64,000 nt of DNA from Nansenia antarctica (GCA_963989245.1 OZ022358.1:1204167-1268166), one strand, 5' to 3'; numbered from the stretch's first letter, positions 12,601 through 21,534 are shown. Notes: generated by a model not told the origin, from the letters alone. A program made the numbers and translations.

Positions 12601-14296
12601 GCATGTGTGATTACTCTGTGTGTGTGTAGGTGCCCTCCGGCCTGTTCATCCCCAGCATGGCGGTGGGGGCCATCGCGGGCCGGCTGCTGGGGGTGGGCAT
12701 GGAGCAGCTGGCCTACTACCACCACGACTGGGTCATCTTCAGAGGCTGGTGTTCCCCCGGGGCCGACTGCATCACCCCGGGGCTGTACGCCATGGTGGGG
12801 GCGGCCGCCTGCCTGGGTGAGACCCCTACCTAGCACACACCTAGTACACTGCCTAGTACACACTGCCTAGTACACACTGCCTAGTACACACTGCCTAGTA
12901 CTCACTGCCTAGTACACACTATCTAGTACACATTACCTAGTACTCACCATACTACCTAGTACAGACCCCACATAGTATATACTAGCCTCTATACTAGCTA
13001 GCATGTGTCAGACCCCTTCATAGTGCTAACCTCTACACCTCCCCACCCTCCCCCTCTCTCTCCTCCCCCCCTCCCTCTTCTTCTCCTCCCCCTCCCTCTC
13101 TTCTCCTCCCCACCTCCCTCCCCCCTCTCCTCCTCTCTTCCTCCCCCTCCCCCCTCCCTCTCTTCTCCTCCTCCCCCCTCCCTCTCTTCTCCTCCCCACC
13201 TCCCTCCCCCCTCTCCTCCTCTCTTCCTCCCCCTTCCCCCTCCCTCTCTTCTCCTCCTCCCCCCTCCCTCTCTTCTCCTCTCCCCCTCTCTTCTCCTCCC
13301 TCCCCCCCCCCTCCCTCCCTCCCTCCCCCTCTCTCTCCTCCCCCGCACCTCCCTCAGGTGGAGTGACCCGTATGACGGTGTCCCTGGTGGTGATCATGTT
13401 TGAGCTGACGGGGGGGCTGGAGTACATCGTGCCCCTCATGGCGGCGGCCATGACCAGTAAGTGGGTTGCCGACGCCATCGGCCGCGAGGGCATCTACGAG
13501 GCCCACATCCGCCTCAACGGATACCCCTTCCTGGAGGTGAGAACCCTGGCTTCTGATTGGCTAAGGGCCTACGTTCTTGTCCCCTCTCCCTCCTGGCTTC
13601 TGGTTGGCTAAGGGCCTATGTTCTGTCCCCCCTCCCTCCTGGCTTCTGGTTGGCTACAGGCCGTGTTCTTGTCGCCTCCCCCTCCTGGCTTCTGGTTGGC
13701 TAAGGGCCTGTGTTCTGTCCCCCTCCCTCCTGCCTTCTGGTTGGCTAAAGGCCTGTGTTCTCCTTTCTGGTTGGCTAAGGGCCGTGTTCTGCCTTCTGGT
13801 TGGCTAAGGGTCTGTGTTCTTGCCTTCTGGTTGGCTAAGGGTCTATGTTCTCCCTTCTGATTGGCTAAAGCTCTGTGTTCTTGCCTTCTGGTTGGCTAAG
13901 GGTCTGTGTTCTTGCCTTCTGGTTGGCTAAGGGTCTATGTTCTCCCTTCTGATTGGCTAAAGCTCTGTGTTCTTGCCTTCTGGTTGGCTAAGAGCCTGTG
14001 TTCTTGCCTTCTGGTTGGCTAAGCCCTGTGTTCTCTCCCCTCCCCCGCCCCCCCTCCCTCCCCTGCCAGCCGAAGGAGGAGTTCAGCCACAAGACCCTGG
14101 CCATGGACGTGATGCGCCCGCGCCGCAGCGACCCCCCCCTCAGTGTGCTGACGCAGGACGCCATGACGGTGGAGGACGTGGAGACGCTGGTGTCCGAGAC
14201 CACCTACAGCGGCTACCCCGTGGTGGTGTCCCAGGAGTCTCAGCGGCTGGTGGGCTTCGTGCTGCGCAGGGACCTGCTCATCTCCATAGGTACGAG

Positions 14297-14339
<43 letters not shown>

Positions 14340-14891
14340 TGGGGGTTATAGGAAAATGGGGTTATAGTGTGTCTGTGTGTGTTATAGGAAAATGTGTGTG
14401 TGTGTGTGGCCGTTCTGAAGTACTTGTTTTTAAAAAAAAGTATTTGTGTGTGTGTGTGTGTGTCTGCGTGTGGGTGTGTGTCTGTCTGCGTGTGTGTGTG
14501 TGTCTGTGTGTGTGTCTGTGTCTGTGTCTGTGTCTGTGTGTGTGTCTGTCTGCCTGTCTGCTTGTGTGTCTGCTTGTCTGCGTGTGTGTGTCTGTGTGTG
14601 TGTCTTCCTGTCTGCGCGTGTGTGTGTGTGTGTGTGTGTGCCCCCCCCCTCTGTCCGGTTATCCACAGACACGGCCCGCCAGCGCCAGGAGGGCGTGGTC
14701 AGCACATCCAGGATCTTCTTCACGGAGTACACCCCCCCCCAGCCCCCCTCCAGCCCCCCCCCCCTGAAGCTGCGGGGCATCCTGGACCTCAGCCCCTTCA
14801 CGGTGACGGACCACACGGCCATGGACATCGTGGTCGACATCTTCCGGAAGCTCGGCCTGCGGCAGTGTCTGGTCACACACAACGGGTACGC

Positions 14892-14925
<34 letters not shown>

Positions 14926-15017
14926 TTTTTTTCATTCATTCAAACCTTTATTTAAACTCGTAAGTTACTGAGGTTGCCCTCATTTACAGCAGCAACGAGT
15001 ACTCAACGGGTACGCAG

Positions 15018-15048
<31 letters not shown>

Positions 15049-15574
15049 CATGCAGACACACAGACTTGCATTTGTCTAAGTGAGTGAAATACATCAGTCA
15101 TCGCAAGAAAAACAATATGCGAGGGACCAAGGACCGTCGCTAGAAGAATTGTTTTTAACACTTAATCAGCCTGTGACTAAACATTTTTGTTATATCTGTG
15201 CACTAGATCAAATTTCAGGACCCTCCTTTCATTACTTTTCCTAGATATGTGCGTTCTACCACCCCAGTATCCTTACATTTTCAAAATCACATCAGGATAA
15301 GCTAGTATAAAGCTAGTTTTTCTGCGTAGGAAGCGGGCTCATTTACAAGCGGCCAACTAGTGGTCGTTGTGTGTAAATAGCAGGTTAGCATTTTAAAAAG
15401 GCTCTTTTAGTAGGTAAAAAGGCACGGCTGTTCTAGTGTTAGTTAGTTGTAACCGGTGCTGACGTGTCCCCTCCCTCCTGCAGGCGTCTACTGGGCATCA
15501 TCACCAAGAAGGACATCCTGAAGCACCTGGCCCAGATGGCCAACCGAGACCCCGACTCCATCCTCTTCAACTGA
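2014..15574 (+). CDS. clcn5: ClC-5 chloride/proton exchanger, 13 coding exons
   Basis: Coding exons: 2014-2161, 3981-4147, 4955-5054, 7229-7419, 9709-9831, 10367-10573, 10868-11221, 11812-12081, 12630-12816, 13358-13536, 14070-14289, 14669-14885, 15484-15574. All introns are GT-AG and phases match, giving 2454 nt and 817 residues (human long isoform: 816). ClC-5 is a 2Cl-/H+ exchanger of early endosomes that supports endosomal acidification and proximal-tubule endocytosis; loss causes Dent disease in humans. Visible hallmarks are GSGIPE, the gating glutamate in GKEGP (about residue 282), the proton glutamate (about 339), and two C-terminal CBS domains (about 655-715 and 755-815). ClC-5 rather than ClC-3/4 is indicated by the N terminus and the IDISAHW and FNHEHCCW stretches. 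The start ATG at 2014 follows an acceptor at 2004-2005, so a 5' exon upstream is likely. The PPxY motif between the CBS domains is missing (see findings). Confidence 0.96.
2280..2435. repeat. About 25-bp minisatellite in clcn5 intron 1
   Basis: Units of the form TATGGTCTAGTTATAGATGT followed by GTCACC, about five copies with small differences. Confidence 0.8.
2480..2700 (-). mobile_element. LINE-derived 3' end in clcn5 intron 1
   Basis: ATCAATCAATCAAATGTATT and TATATAGCACATTTAAAC followed by CAAGTGGGTTTTGAG form the reverse complement of a typical fish L2-like 3' UTR. Confidence 0.5.
2840..3210. repeat. Dispersed repeat and 24-bp minisatellite
   Basis: 2840-3020 resembles the unit repeated at 23.5-26.7 kb (GCCAGATGCCATTATCCAAA, then the 'ggggccattggcagtc' and 'tgctagaagaagga' pieces). 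3080-3195 holds about five copies of GAGGTCTTTAGGAGTCAAGA. Confidence 0.6.
3645..3975. repeat. (CT)n run and pyrimidine-rich tract before clcn5 exon 2
   Basis: About 70 bases of CT dinucleotide, then C/T-rich minisatellite-like sequence with repeated CCCCTACTGTCCCCTATCT, continuous up to the acceptor of exon 2. Confidence 0.9.
3981..4147 (+). CDS. clcn5: clcn5 coding exon 2
   Basis: Acceptor AG at 3979-3980, donor GT at 4148. Encodes a Gly/Asp-rich linker and then the family-conserved YEDFNTIDWVREKSKDRDRH segment. The Gly-Asp run (GDGGGDGGGDD) is longer than in the human protein. Confidence 0.93.
4419..4953. repeat. 535-bp (TG)n/(TGTGTC)n array abutting clcn5 exon 3
   Basis: Alternating TG and TGTC units run without a break from 4419 to the acceptor TAG at 4952-4954, replacing a normal pyrimidine tract. 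Confidence 0.95.
4955..5054 (+). CDS. clcn5: clcn5 coding exon 3
   Basis: Encodes STWALVKSVSDAFSGW and the first membrane helix. The acceptor is fed entirely by a TG/TGTC repeat, and the donor (5055) runs straight into another TG repeat. Confidence 0.93.
5056..5160. repeat. (TG)n at the donor of clcn5 exon 3
   Basis: The donor GTCAGT merges directly into about 100 bases of TG repeat. Confidence 0.95.
5167..6798 (-). mobile_element. Non-LTR family A copy 2, split by a hAT element
   Basis: Reverse-strand copy of the family-A 3' end: (TGAA)n tail at 5167, then the 3' UTR to 5320, continuing at 6655 (ACTATCCACTATACTATACT) to about 6798. The split is caused by the hAT element at 5321-6646. Confidence 0.8.
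5321..6646. mobile_element. Non-autonomous hAT element, 1326 bp
   Basis: Terminal inverted repeats TAGGGATGGACGG / CCGTCCATCCCTA, flanked by a perfect 8-bp target duplication CTATGTAC (5313-5320 and 6647-6654), the hAT signature. Subterminal regions carry repeated CGGTTTTTCGGTT/AACCG motifs. No transposase ORF is seen. The interior includes L2-like tails near 5700-5830 with an ATTTGATTTGAT end. Confidence 0.9.
7229..7419 (+). CDS. clcn5: clcn5 coding exon 4
   Basis: Acceptor at 7227-7228, donor at 7420. Encodes the loop with the paired cysteines FNHEHCCW that is characteristic of the ClC-3/4/5 branch. Confidence 0.95.
7487..7670. repeat. (CT)n tracts in clcn5 intron 4
   Basis: CT dinucleotide runs separated by two copies of CCCCCTACTGTCCCCTATC, the same interspersed motif as at 3740-3920. 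Confidence 0.9.
7687..7805. mobile_element. hAT-like terminal fragment
   Basis: TAGGGGTGCAACGGTTTTTG is a typical hAT terminus. Only one end is visible; the sequence stops in the CA repeat where the Pack-hAT at 7828 inserted. Confidence 0.5.
8509..8604 (-). pseudogene. GH18 chitinase exon fragment inside Pack-hAT copy A
   Basis: The reverse strand reads LDYIHVMTYDFHGTW and then GENSPLYKGPTDQ, the well-conserved segment around the MTYD strand of vertebrate acidic chitinases (CHIA type). Only about 32 codons are present. Upstream on that strand is a (CTGT)n repeat that looks like retained intron; downstream the frame runs into unrelated sequence with an AATAAA. The catalytic DxxDxDxE segment is absent, so it is a non-functional captured piece. 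Confidence 0.8.
8608..8750. repeat. (CAGA)n microsatellite
   Basis: Nearly uninterrupted CAGA tetranucleotides inside Pack-hAT copy A. Confidence 0.95.
9030..9170 (-). mobile_element. LINE 3' tail inside Pack-hAT copy A
   Basis: A (GATTA)n tail followed by TCAACTTTATTGTCATTGC and CAAGTACCAGACAACAAAAT, the reverse strand of a common fish non-LTR terminus. Confidence 0.6.
9363..9501. mobile_element. Palindromic MITE, 139 bp
   Basis: GGGTGCGTTCGTAAACACGC at the left is mirrored by GCGTGTTTACGAACGCACCC at the right. It is nested in Pack-hAT copy A. A relative lies at 61692-61823. Confidence 0.7.
9709..9831 (+). CDS. clcn5: clcn5 coding exon 5
   Basis: Phase 0 at both ends. Encodes a membrane helix and the chloride-coordinating GSGIPE motif. 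Confidence 0.95.
9837..10275. repeat. Telomere-like (CCCTAACCATAA)n array in clcn5 intron 5
   Basis: About 430 bases of degenerate units such as TGACCCCTAACCATAACTC, rich in CCCTAA. A small palindrome GGGGTCATATTGACCCC follows at 10313-10329. Confidence 0.85.
10367..10573 (+). CDS. clcn5: clcn5 coding exon 6 (gating glutamate)
   Basis: Encodes GKEGPLVHV with the gating glutamate (about residue 282; human E211 in the short numbering) and ends NEAKRRE at the donor at 10574. Confidence 0.96.
10576..10780. repeat. Purine-rich GAGGAGAGG minisatellite
   Basis: About 200 bases of almost pure G/A, with repeated GAAGAGGTGGAGGGAGGAGA units, directly after the donor of clcn5 exon 6. Confidence 0.9.
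10868..11221 (+). CDS. clcn5: clcn5 coding exon 7 (proton glutamate)
   Basis: The longest exon (118 codons, phase 0). Encodes VAFGAPIGGVLFSLEE, in which the second Glu (about residue 339) matches the proton glutamate (human E268), then several helices to RRRKTTRLGRYPVLE. Confidence 0.96.
11244..11790 (-). mobile_element. L2-like LINE remnant in clcn5 intron 7
   Basis: An (ATA)n tail and TATATAGCGCCTTTCACAAA at the left, then GC-rich sequence (CCGTGGAGGGATTTGTAGGT). This is the reverse strand of a non-LTR 3' region widespread in teleosts. No intact ORF. Confidence 0.55.
11812..12081 (+). CDS. clcn5: clcn5 coding exon 8
   Basis: 90 codons, phase 0. Encodes the luminal loop with a conserved N-glycosylation sequon (ANVTKS) and LPDRPAG, then the next helix to TFGMK. 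Confidence 0.95.
12146..12371 (+). mobile_element. tRNA-derived SINE in clcn5 intron 8
   Basis: A pol III A-box-like segment (GTGGTCTAGTGGATAGTGAG) and B box (GGTTGTGAGTTCAAATCC) about 30 bases apart, then a body ending GAAAAGCGTCTGCTAAATGG with an A/T-rich tail. Confidence 0.75.
12630..12816 (+). CDS. clcn5: clcn5 coding exon 9
   Basis: Encodes PSGLFIPSMAVGAIAGR, the selectivity-filter region (GLFIP), and GADCITPGLYAMVGAAACL. It ends in phase 1 at the donor at 12817. Confidence 0.96.
12834..12965. repeat. 14-bp minisatellite (CTAGTACACACTGC)
   Basis: About nine imperfect units in the intron after clcn5 exon 9. Confidence 0.85.
13033..13350. repeat. Pyrimidine-rich tract before clcn5 exon 10
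   Basis: About 310 bases of C/T-only minisatellite (TCTTCTCCTCCCCACCTCCC repeats) leading into the acceptor at 13356-13357. Confidence 0.9.
13358..13536 (+). CDS. clcn5: clcn5 coding exon 10
   Basis: Encodes GVTRMTVSLVVIMFELTGG, the last membrane segments and the start of the cytosolic tail (RLNGYPFLE). Confidence 0.96.
13545..14035. repeat. About 31-bp minisatellite (TTCTGGTTGGCTAAGGGCC) in clcn5 intron 10
   Basis: Fourteen copies of the TTGGCTA core can be counted. Unit length shrinks from about 47 to 31 bases from left to right. It fills nearly the whole intron. Confidence 0.9.
14070..14289 (+). CDS. clcn5: clcn5 coding exon 11 (CBS1)
   Basis: Encodes the first CBS domain (TLAMDVMRPRR to VLRRDLLISI), which contributes to nucleotide binding in ClC-5. 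Confidence 0.96.
14301..14640. repeat. (TG)n/(TGTC)n arrays in clcn5 intron 11
   Basis: TG repeats begin just after the donor at 14290 and continue, with short interruptions, to within about 30 bases of the next acceptor. Confidence 0.9.
14669..14885 (+). CDS. clcn5: clcn5 coding exon 12 (linker, start of CBS2)
   Basis: Encodes the proline-rich linker between the CBS domains, here TPPQPPSSPPP where human ClC-5 has the PPLPPY motif, then LKLRGILDLSPFTVTDHT and the first part of CBS2. Confidence 0.95.
15190..15445 (+). repeat. Unclassified dispersed repeat, copy 1
   Basis: From ATCAAATTTCAGGACCCTCC to CTGTTCTAGTGTTAG this stretch is closely matched at about 60810-61021 in the same orientation. 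No coding potential. It lies in the last clcn5 intron. Confidence 0.7.
15484..15574 (+). CDS. clcn5: clcn5 last coding exon (end of CBS2, stop)
   Basis: Acceptor CAG at 15481-15483. Joins AACGG with G-CGT-CTA to give THNGRLLGIITKKD and ends DPDSILFN with TGA at 15572-15574. This C terminus is characteristic of ClC-5. Confidence 0.96.
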
Positions 15575-17597
15575 CCACGGCGCCAGGCAGCACTGTGGAC
15601 AACAGAGCCACAGATCTGACCCACGCAGACATTACTGTGGAACACAGATCTAATCCAGACATCACTGTGGATCTAAACCTACCACAGATCTAACCACGTC
15701 GCCACGGCCTGACCCAGATCTAACCCAGGCCTAACCCAGGACAACCAATCCATTGCACTATTTTACATTTTTGCTCTAAGCTCCGGTGGTGGAGTGCCAC
15801 TGTTGAAGTATTCCGTGAGAATTCCACATCTCTCCATCCAAACTGTAGCACTGGAGGAGAAAAGAGGGGGAGGAGAGGAGAGGAGAGGAGAGGAGAGGGG
15901 ATGGGAGGGTAGGGGAGGAGAGGAGAGAAGAGGGAAAGGGAGGAGAGGGGAGGAGATGGGAAGGGAGGAGAGGAGAGGAAAGGAGGTGAGGTCTGGAATG
16001 TAAAGAGACACCACTGTCAGGTCTTCCTCTCCCAGACAATCTGCTCGTCTTCAACCTGATGAGATGGAACATATCACCATGGAGATGGAACATATCACCG
16101 TGGAGATGGAACATATCATCACTCTGTTCGCCTGTAGCCTTCCTGTCATGAACTAGCTTGTTGAGGTCTTTCTCCCCTTTTACAGTTTTACACTACATGT
16201 TCGTCTTTTATTGTCTACAGAGGTGTGTTAGTTTCTAGAGGTCTGGGTTGAACCCAGGAAGTCTTACCTACCTTCCCTACGAACTGGTTATGAATCTCCT
16301 GACCGCGTACAGGTCTGCTGTCTTCTAAGCCAGGGGAGGTCTTCTAACCTATGGGTGGTCTTCTAACCCAGGGGATGTCTCCTCTCTCCTCGTGTCCTCT
16401 CTCCTCGTGTCCTCTCTCCTCGTGTCCTCTCTTAAAGCCTCCTCCACAACTTATTGGAGGTAACTGTCTGAGGGGAGGAGAGAGGAGGGGAGGAGAATAC
16501 CAAGTCATGTTCCTAGTGCATAGGAAATGGCGAATAAAGTTGAATTGAATTGAATTAAGAGAGGAGGGGAGGAGAGAGGAGGATAGGAGAGAGGAGGATA
16601 GGAGAGAGGAGGGGAGGAGAGAGGAGGGGAGGAGAGAGGAGGGGAGGAGGGAGGAGATGAGGCCTGGAGGGAAGACGTGTGAGATCCAGCCAGTGTCCTA
16701 CAGCTTGGTTTACTGGTTTACCCCTGACTCGTGTCCACCCACAAGACCACCACCACGCCACTGAGACCACCACCACCCCTGAGACAAGCATGCTGTTGTT
16801 CTCCTATATGACCACCAGGGGGGGGGGCTCTCTGCCCAGCTCTACTCAGCTCTACCACTGTCAGAGTGCATGCCAATGACTTATAATAACGTGTTTACTG
16901 GGTGTCAGGGGTACATACTCCAGGGGAGGCTGGCGGAGGTAGACATCGGAGGACAGGCTCATTGTGATGCATGGAATGGAATGAGGAATGGTTCCAAACA
17001 CACTCCCGTCACTCCAGGGCATCCCCCACTATGCTGTGGAACAGGACAGCAGCGGAACTCCTGGTTTCAAACCGGAAAACATTTTTACACGACTACACAC
17101 CAACCGTCATCTCAGAGAGAGGTTGTATAGGAATGGATCCTTCTCTAAAACCCAGTAATAGATACTTGTTAGCTGATGTGATGATGATGATGATGATGAT
17201 GATCATGATGAAGAAGCTAGACTCCTCTATAACATGAGTTATCCTCTAGAAGGACAGGTTTAAACTCTCAAACCAAGTCAGAACTATTTATATTATTTCC
17301 TGTAAGTGTATCGTTCTTGTTTATTATCCAAGCAAGCAACCACCGTTTCACCTCGACGACACCCCCACATGTAGAGGGTTCCTCAGCGTTTTTTCTTTTG
17401 TTTTTGTTTTTAAAAGATGTAATATTGTAACATTATCAAATCATTATATGGCTGTGTTTGTTTGTATGGATTTATTGTAACTGCGATGGTTTTGTATCAC
17501 TACCATTTTATGTATAGAAGAAGACGGAGATTCGGAAATGTGAAGTATATTATCAGTAATTTATTCCCTTGTCATTTCAAGTTTGCTATGAAATAAA
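15575..17597 (+). other. clcn5: Probable clcn5 3' UTR
   Basis: No ORF of interest. Possible polyadenylation signals AATAAA lie at 16533 and 17592. The first sits in a retroelement-like tail (GAATAAAGTTGAATTGAATT), so the second is the better candidate. The stretch holds several purine-rich runs (15855-16000, 16465-16490, 16558-16660) and a GATGAT repeat near 17175. The exact 3' end is not visible from sequence alone. Confidence 0.45.
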
Positions 17598-17599
17598 AC

Positions 17600-20180
17600 A
17601 ACGTTGAACATTCTCCTGATTGGTTGGTGTCTGATAGAAGCTCCTGTACTGACGTGGGAGGGTGTCCTGGATACACTGTGCTCAGTAATGACTCTAACAT
17701 CAGTAACTTTGTGTATTTGTCTGTTGTTTGAGACAATAAACCATCTCAAACAATCTCTATCGAGACTCGGGCTAACAGTCGTCCGGTATCGGGATATATT
17801 ATTGCTTAATAATCACTATCTGCAGTGCATCTCTAAGTGTACTTATAATACATAGTTACTTTATATTTCATGATGTATTTTAGGCCTAGCCTATAGACTG
17901 TCTCCCACGAGAAAAGATGACACATCGATGTTATTGTTATTAATTAAATATGAATGCATTTTCTCACGTAGCCTAATCTAGTTAGCATTTTCACCACTAA
18001 ATCCTACCCATGTGGCATTAAACGGAGCCGAAAAAGAAAACGCTCTCTGAACGAATGAAATGCCCAGGCCTATAGAGGCCTACCATAAGCATGTTGAATG
18101 AGGAGCCTTAATGTAGGCTGTCCATTTATGAATACATTTACAACATGCATGTATAAAGTAGCCTGGGACTACTTTTAATGTAAGGTGCCATTCGCAGTCA
18201 CTATAGAAGAAGGACTTTATTAATTTTTAAATGTTTTTAATGTAATTAAGTAATGTTCATATATTACAAGTATTATATTAGATTATATTAGCATACGAAG
18301 CTGTGAGGACATTGTTACCTCCCATCTGTTTGGTGTCATCAACCACACCTACATAAGAGACTAATTACCTCCCAGCTGTTTGGTGTCAACCAGTTGTTTG
18401 GTGTCCCAGAGTGTCCCAAAACCCAACTTTTCAACAACGTTCAACCTTCAGCAAATAGACTATGGGACTACTTCTGTTTGTCAGACACGTGGGACACTAC
18501 AAGAGGCTTGGCATGAAAGAGGCAAAGTTGAGGAGTTAGCATGTCTGCTAGCAGGTGTGCTGACCGAAGGTAAGGGCGTCATTAGCGCGTTTCGTTGAAG
18601 CCAGCGGCCGTTTTATTTCTCTGTTTGACTGTTGTTCTGTATTGTTGGTGTTTTATTCACTGATCTGTTATTTGGCTACTTGATAATTGAGTGTGTATTG
18701 TTGGTGTTCTATTCACTGTTAAGTTGGTGTTGGATAGTCACGTCGGACCAAGGACCCCAATTGAAATAAGCCAGTGGCTTTCTTGGGTTTTTATCCTCTT
18801 AGTTTGACCTTGTATGTAATATGTACTTTCATGTACCTACTTCTGCAAACATTCTAATAAAGTTTTCAATCAATCAAAAAAACGTGCTCTGTTGAGAGGC
18901 AGCTCAAGTATTGTTGCAGGGCTCTCCTGTGCACATGTATAGGCTAATGGATATGTTTGAATTAAGTATAGATACATTTATTTATACACTTTAAATACAT
19001 ATATGAAATATGGCAGACTAAGGCAGGGTTGCATCAACATGGTTTAACTTTTAAACTGGGTTAAATCCAGGTTTATGTACTAATCCTTTTGCACTGAACT
19101 TTAAACCTGTTTTAAATGTAGTTTACAATGAATCCTGGTTAAATCTAAACATTTGGCAGTCAAACCTAGATTAAATTCCAGTGTGTTGCACCAGTCATTT
19201 TAAACCTAGTCTAAAAATGGATTTGGAACAGTGATATGCATGGGCGTTTTTGTTGTTGTTGCTCACACTGGCCCGGAAAGAAAGCACCCTTAAACCAGTT
19301 TAAACCTAGATTTTCTAACCCTATCTTAAGTCTAAAACAGCATTCATTTAATCTATGTTGGTGAAACCCAGCCTAAACTTGATAAACCACTACAGTGTTA
19401 AGTTGTATCCTATAACTTAATGTTGTCTCTCAGGTCTGCAGCATCTCAAGGCACCTGTTCTGGTCTGGAGAATCCCAGTCCTGGTGGAGACCTTTATGGT
19501 AGGTGTCAATTTACCACCACACTGGACACATCTGTTTGTTCTAAAACCCCAAAATGGATACATTTCACTGGTATTGTAATAGTACACTGTACTGTTTGTC
19601 TGTAAACTGCTGTCTTGACTATTTGTCGATATAATACAGTAAGAGCAAAACATTGTAATACATTTTATATATAGCTTCAATTCATGTCACCTTCAAATCA
19701 TGAGAACAAGAATATATGGATAAATAAAAAGTAAAACAAAAGCACAGATAGTAAAAACATCGATACAAATGGTTAAAGATTAAATTCTGGTTTAAAAGAT
19801 CAGTGAGAGCTGAGAATTGTAACATGCCAACAAATCACCCTGTGATAGTACCGGTAATTGAACCTGTATTTTGTTTCCAGGTCTTCAAATAATGACATAT
19901 CGTAGACTGGGAAGCATCACCAGGTAGGAACATTGGTTTCAACCATGCATTCATGGATTGAACCTTTCTACCTAAAGCTGTAAGAGTAGAATGAGTAGGT
20001 TTTTTATTTTTTTTCTTATTTTTCTTATGGTGTATTTGGGAGTGACAGGGTACATCAAAGAATGCACCAGAATGTTTCATCCATAGTCCCGTAGTTTTGG
20101 TTTACTCTCTCTGCATCATTTCAGCACAATCTTTCATCCATAGTTCCATAGTCCCGTAGTTTTGGTTTACTCTCTGCATC
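17600..20180. other. Intergenic, no gene recognised
   Basis: AT-rich. A retroelement-like 3' end (AATAAAGTTTTCAATCAATC) ends near 18880. 19020-19380 contains several AAACCTAGTTTAAA-type palindromic pieces. 20085-20175 is a short duplication (CCCGTAGTTTTGGTTTACTC twice). No ORF with recognisable content. Confidence 0.5.
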
Positions 20181-20184
20181 ATTT

Positions 20185-20475
20185 CAGCAAGACAGGGTAG
20201 GCAGGATAGGCATTTCAACAAGACGTTAGGGTAGCGATTTCAACAATACGTTAGGATAGTAATTTCAGCAAGATGTTAGGGTAGTTATTTCAGCCAGATG
20301 TTAGGGTAGTCATTTCAGAAAGATGTTAGGGTAGTAATTTCAGCGAGGCCTTGGGTAGATAGGCATTTCAGCAAGGCCTTGGGTAGGCATTTCGGCATGG
20401 GTTTGGGTAGGCATTTAGCAAGGCCTTGGGTAAGCATTTTAGCAAGGCCTTGGTTAGGCATTTCAGCAAGGCATA
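20185..20475. repeat. About 24-bp minisatellite (ATTTCAGCAAGGCCTTGGGTA)
   Basis: About twelve imperfect units, drifting from AGACGTTAGGGTAG to AGGCCTTGGGTAGG versions. Confidence 0.8.
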
Positions 20476-20702
20476 ACGTTTGCCACTGTGTTTCCAGACT
20501 CTTTCACGTCTGTCACGTGTGCTCAGTGTGAACCTCTTCTTATCTGTGATGAGAACGGGGCACCAATGGCCAACATGCCAATTCTCCTGTTCTCTGGCAA
20601 ATGACAATCGCGCTGCACCACTGTCCTAGGGGACTTACTGTTCTCCCTCTATGCCAAGTCTCTTGGCTCGGTAATCTCCTCTCTTGGGTTCTTCTACCAC
20701 AG

Positions 20703-21085
20703 CTATGCACACACTCTATGATCACACACTCTCTGCATACACACTCTCTGCATACACACTCTGCATACACACTCTCTGCATACACACTCTGCATACACAC
20801 TCTCTGCATACACACTCTGCATACACACTCTCTGCATACACACTCTGCATACACACTCTGCATACACACTCTGCATACACACTCTGCATACACACTCTGC
20901 ATACACACTCTGCATACACACTCTGCACACACACTCTGCATACACACTCTCTGCATACACACTCTCTGCATACACACTCTCTGCATACACTCTCTGCATA
21001 CACACTCTGCATACACACTCTGCATACACACTCTGCATACACACTCTGCATACACTCTCTGCATACACACTCTATGATCACACAT
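20703..21085. repeat. 13/15-bp minisatellite (ACTCTGCATACAC)
   Basis: About 25 units of ACTCTGCATACAC or ACTCTCTGCATACAC, starting right after TATGCA where the LINE's YADD codons should be. Confidence 0.95.
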
Positions 21086-21228
21086 GTACTAAGGTAACTG
21101 AGTCTAAAGCTGCTCTAGTGTACTAAGGTAACTGAGTCTGAAGCTGCTCTAGTGTACTAAGGTAACTGAGTCTGAACCTGCTCTAGTGTACTAACTGAGT
21201 CTAAAGCTGCTCTAGTGTACTAAGGTAA
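21086..21228. repeat. Tandem repeat (TGTACTAAGGTAACTGAGTC)
   Basis: Four copies of a 34-41-bp unit ending AAGCTGCTCTAG, between the minisatellite and the rest of the LINE. Confidence 0.85.
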
Positions 21229-21534
21229 CATCGCAGCAACAGTGCGCTCCTGCAGATTCTTCCTCTACCACGTCAGAAGGATACGTCCGTTCCTCACCAG
21301 AGAACCAGCTCAACTCTTTGTCCAGTCACTGGTCATCTCTCGCATTGACTACTGCAATGCACTCCTGGCTGGACCTTCCACCTCCATCATCAGACCTCTG
21401 CAACTCATCCAGAATGCTGCTGCCCGTCTGGTTTTCAACCTCCTCAAATTCTCTCATGTTACCCACCTCCTTCACACCCTTCACTGGCTCCCGATAGCAA
21501 CTCGCATTCCCCCAACCCCATGAAGATGAGGATG

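Larger units (their letters stand above)
20478..21515 (+). mobile_element. Chimeric LINE / Tc1-like remnant, copy 1
   Basis: 20478-20610 is a reverse-strand Tc1/mariner transposase piece (RFTLSTRDRRERVWKHSGKR). It is followed in + sense by LINE reverse transcriptase (TVLG, LLFSLYAKSLGSV, YHSYA), a 13-bp minisatellite (20703-21085), a 34-41-bp repeat (21086-21225) and LINE again (RSCRFFLYHVRRIRPFLTRE, LVISRIDYCNALLAG). The same junction occurs in reverse orientation at 28.6-28.7 kb. Confidence 0.75.

Noticed and set aside
20703..21085. CRISPR-like array
   Set aside because: Units are directly adjacent with no unique spacers, and the context is an animal genome; it is a minisatellite.
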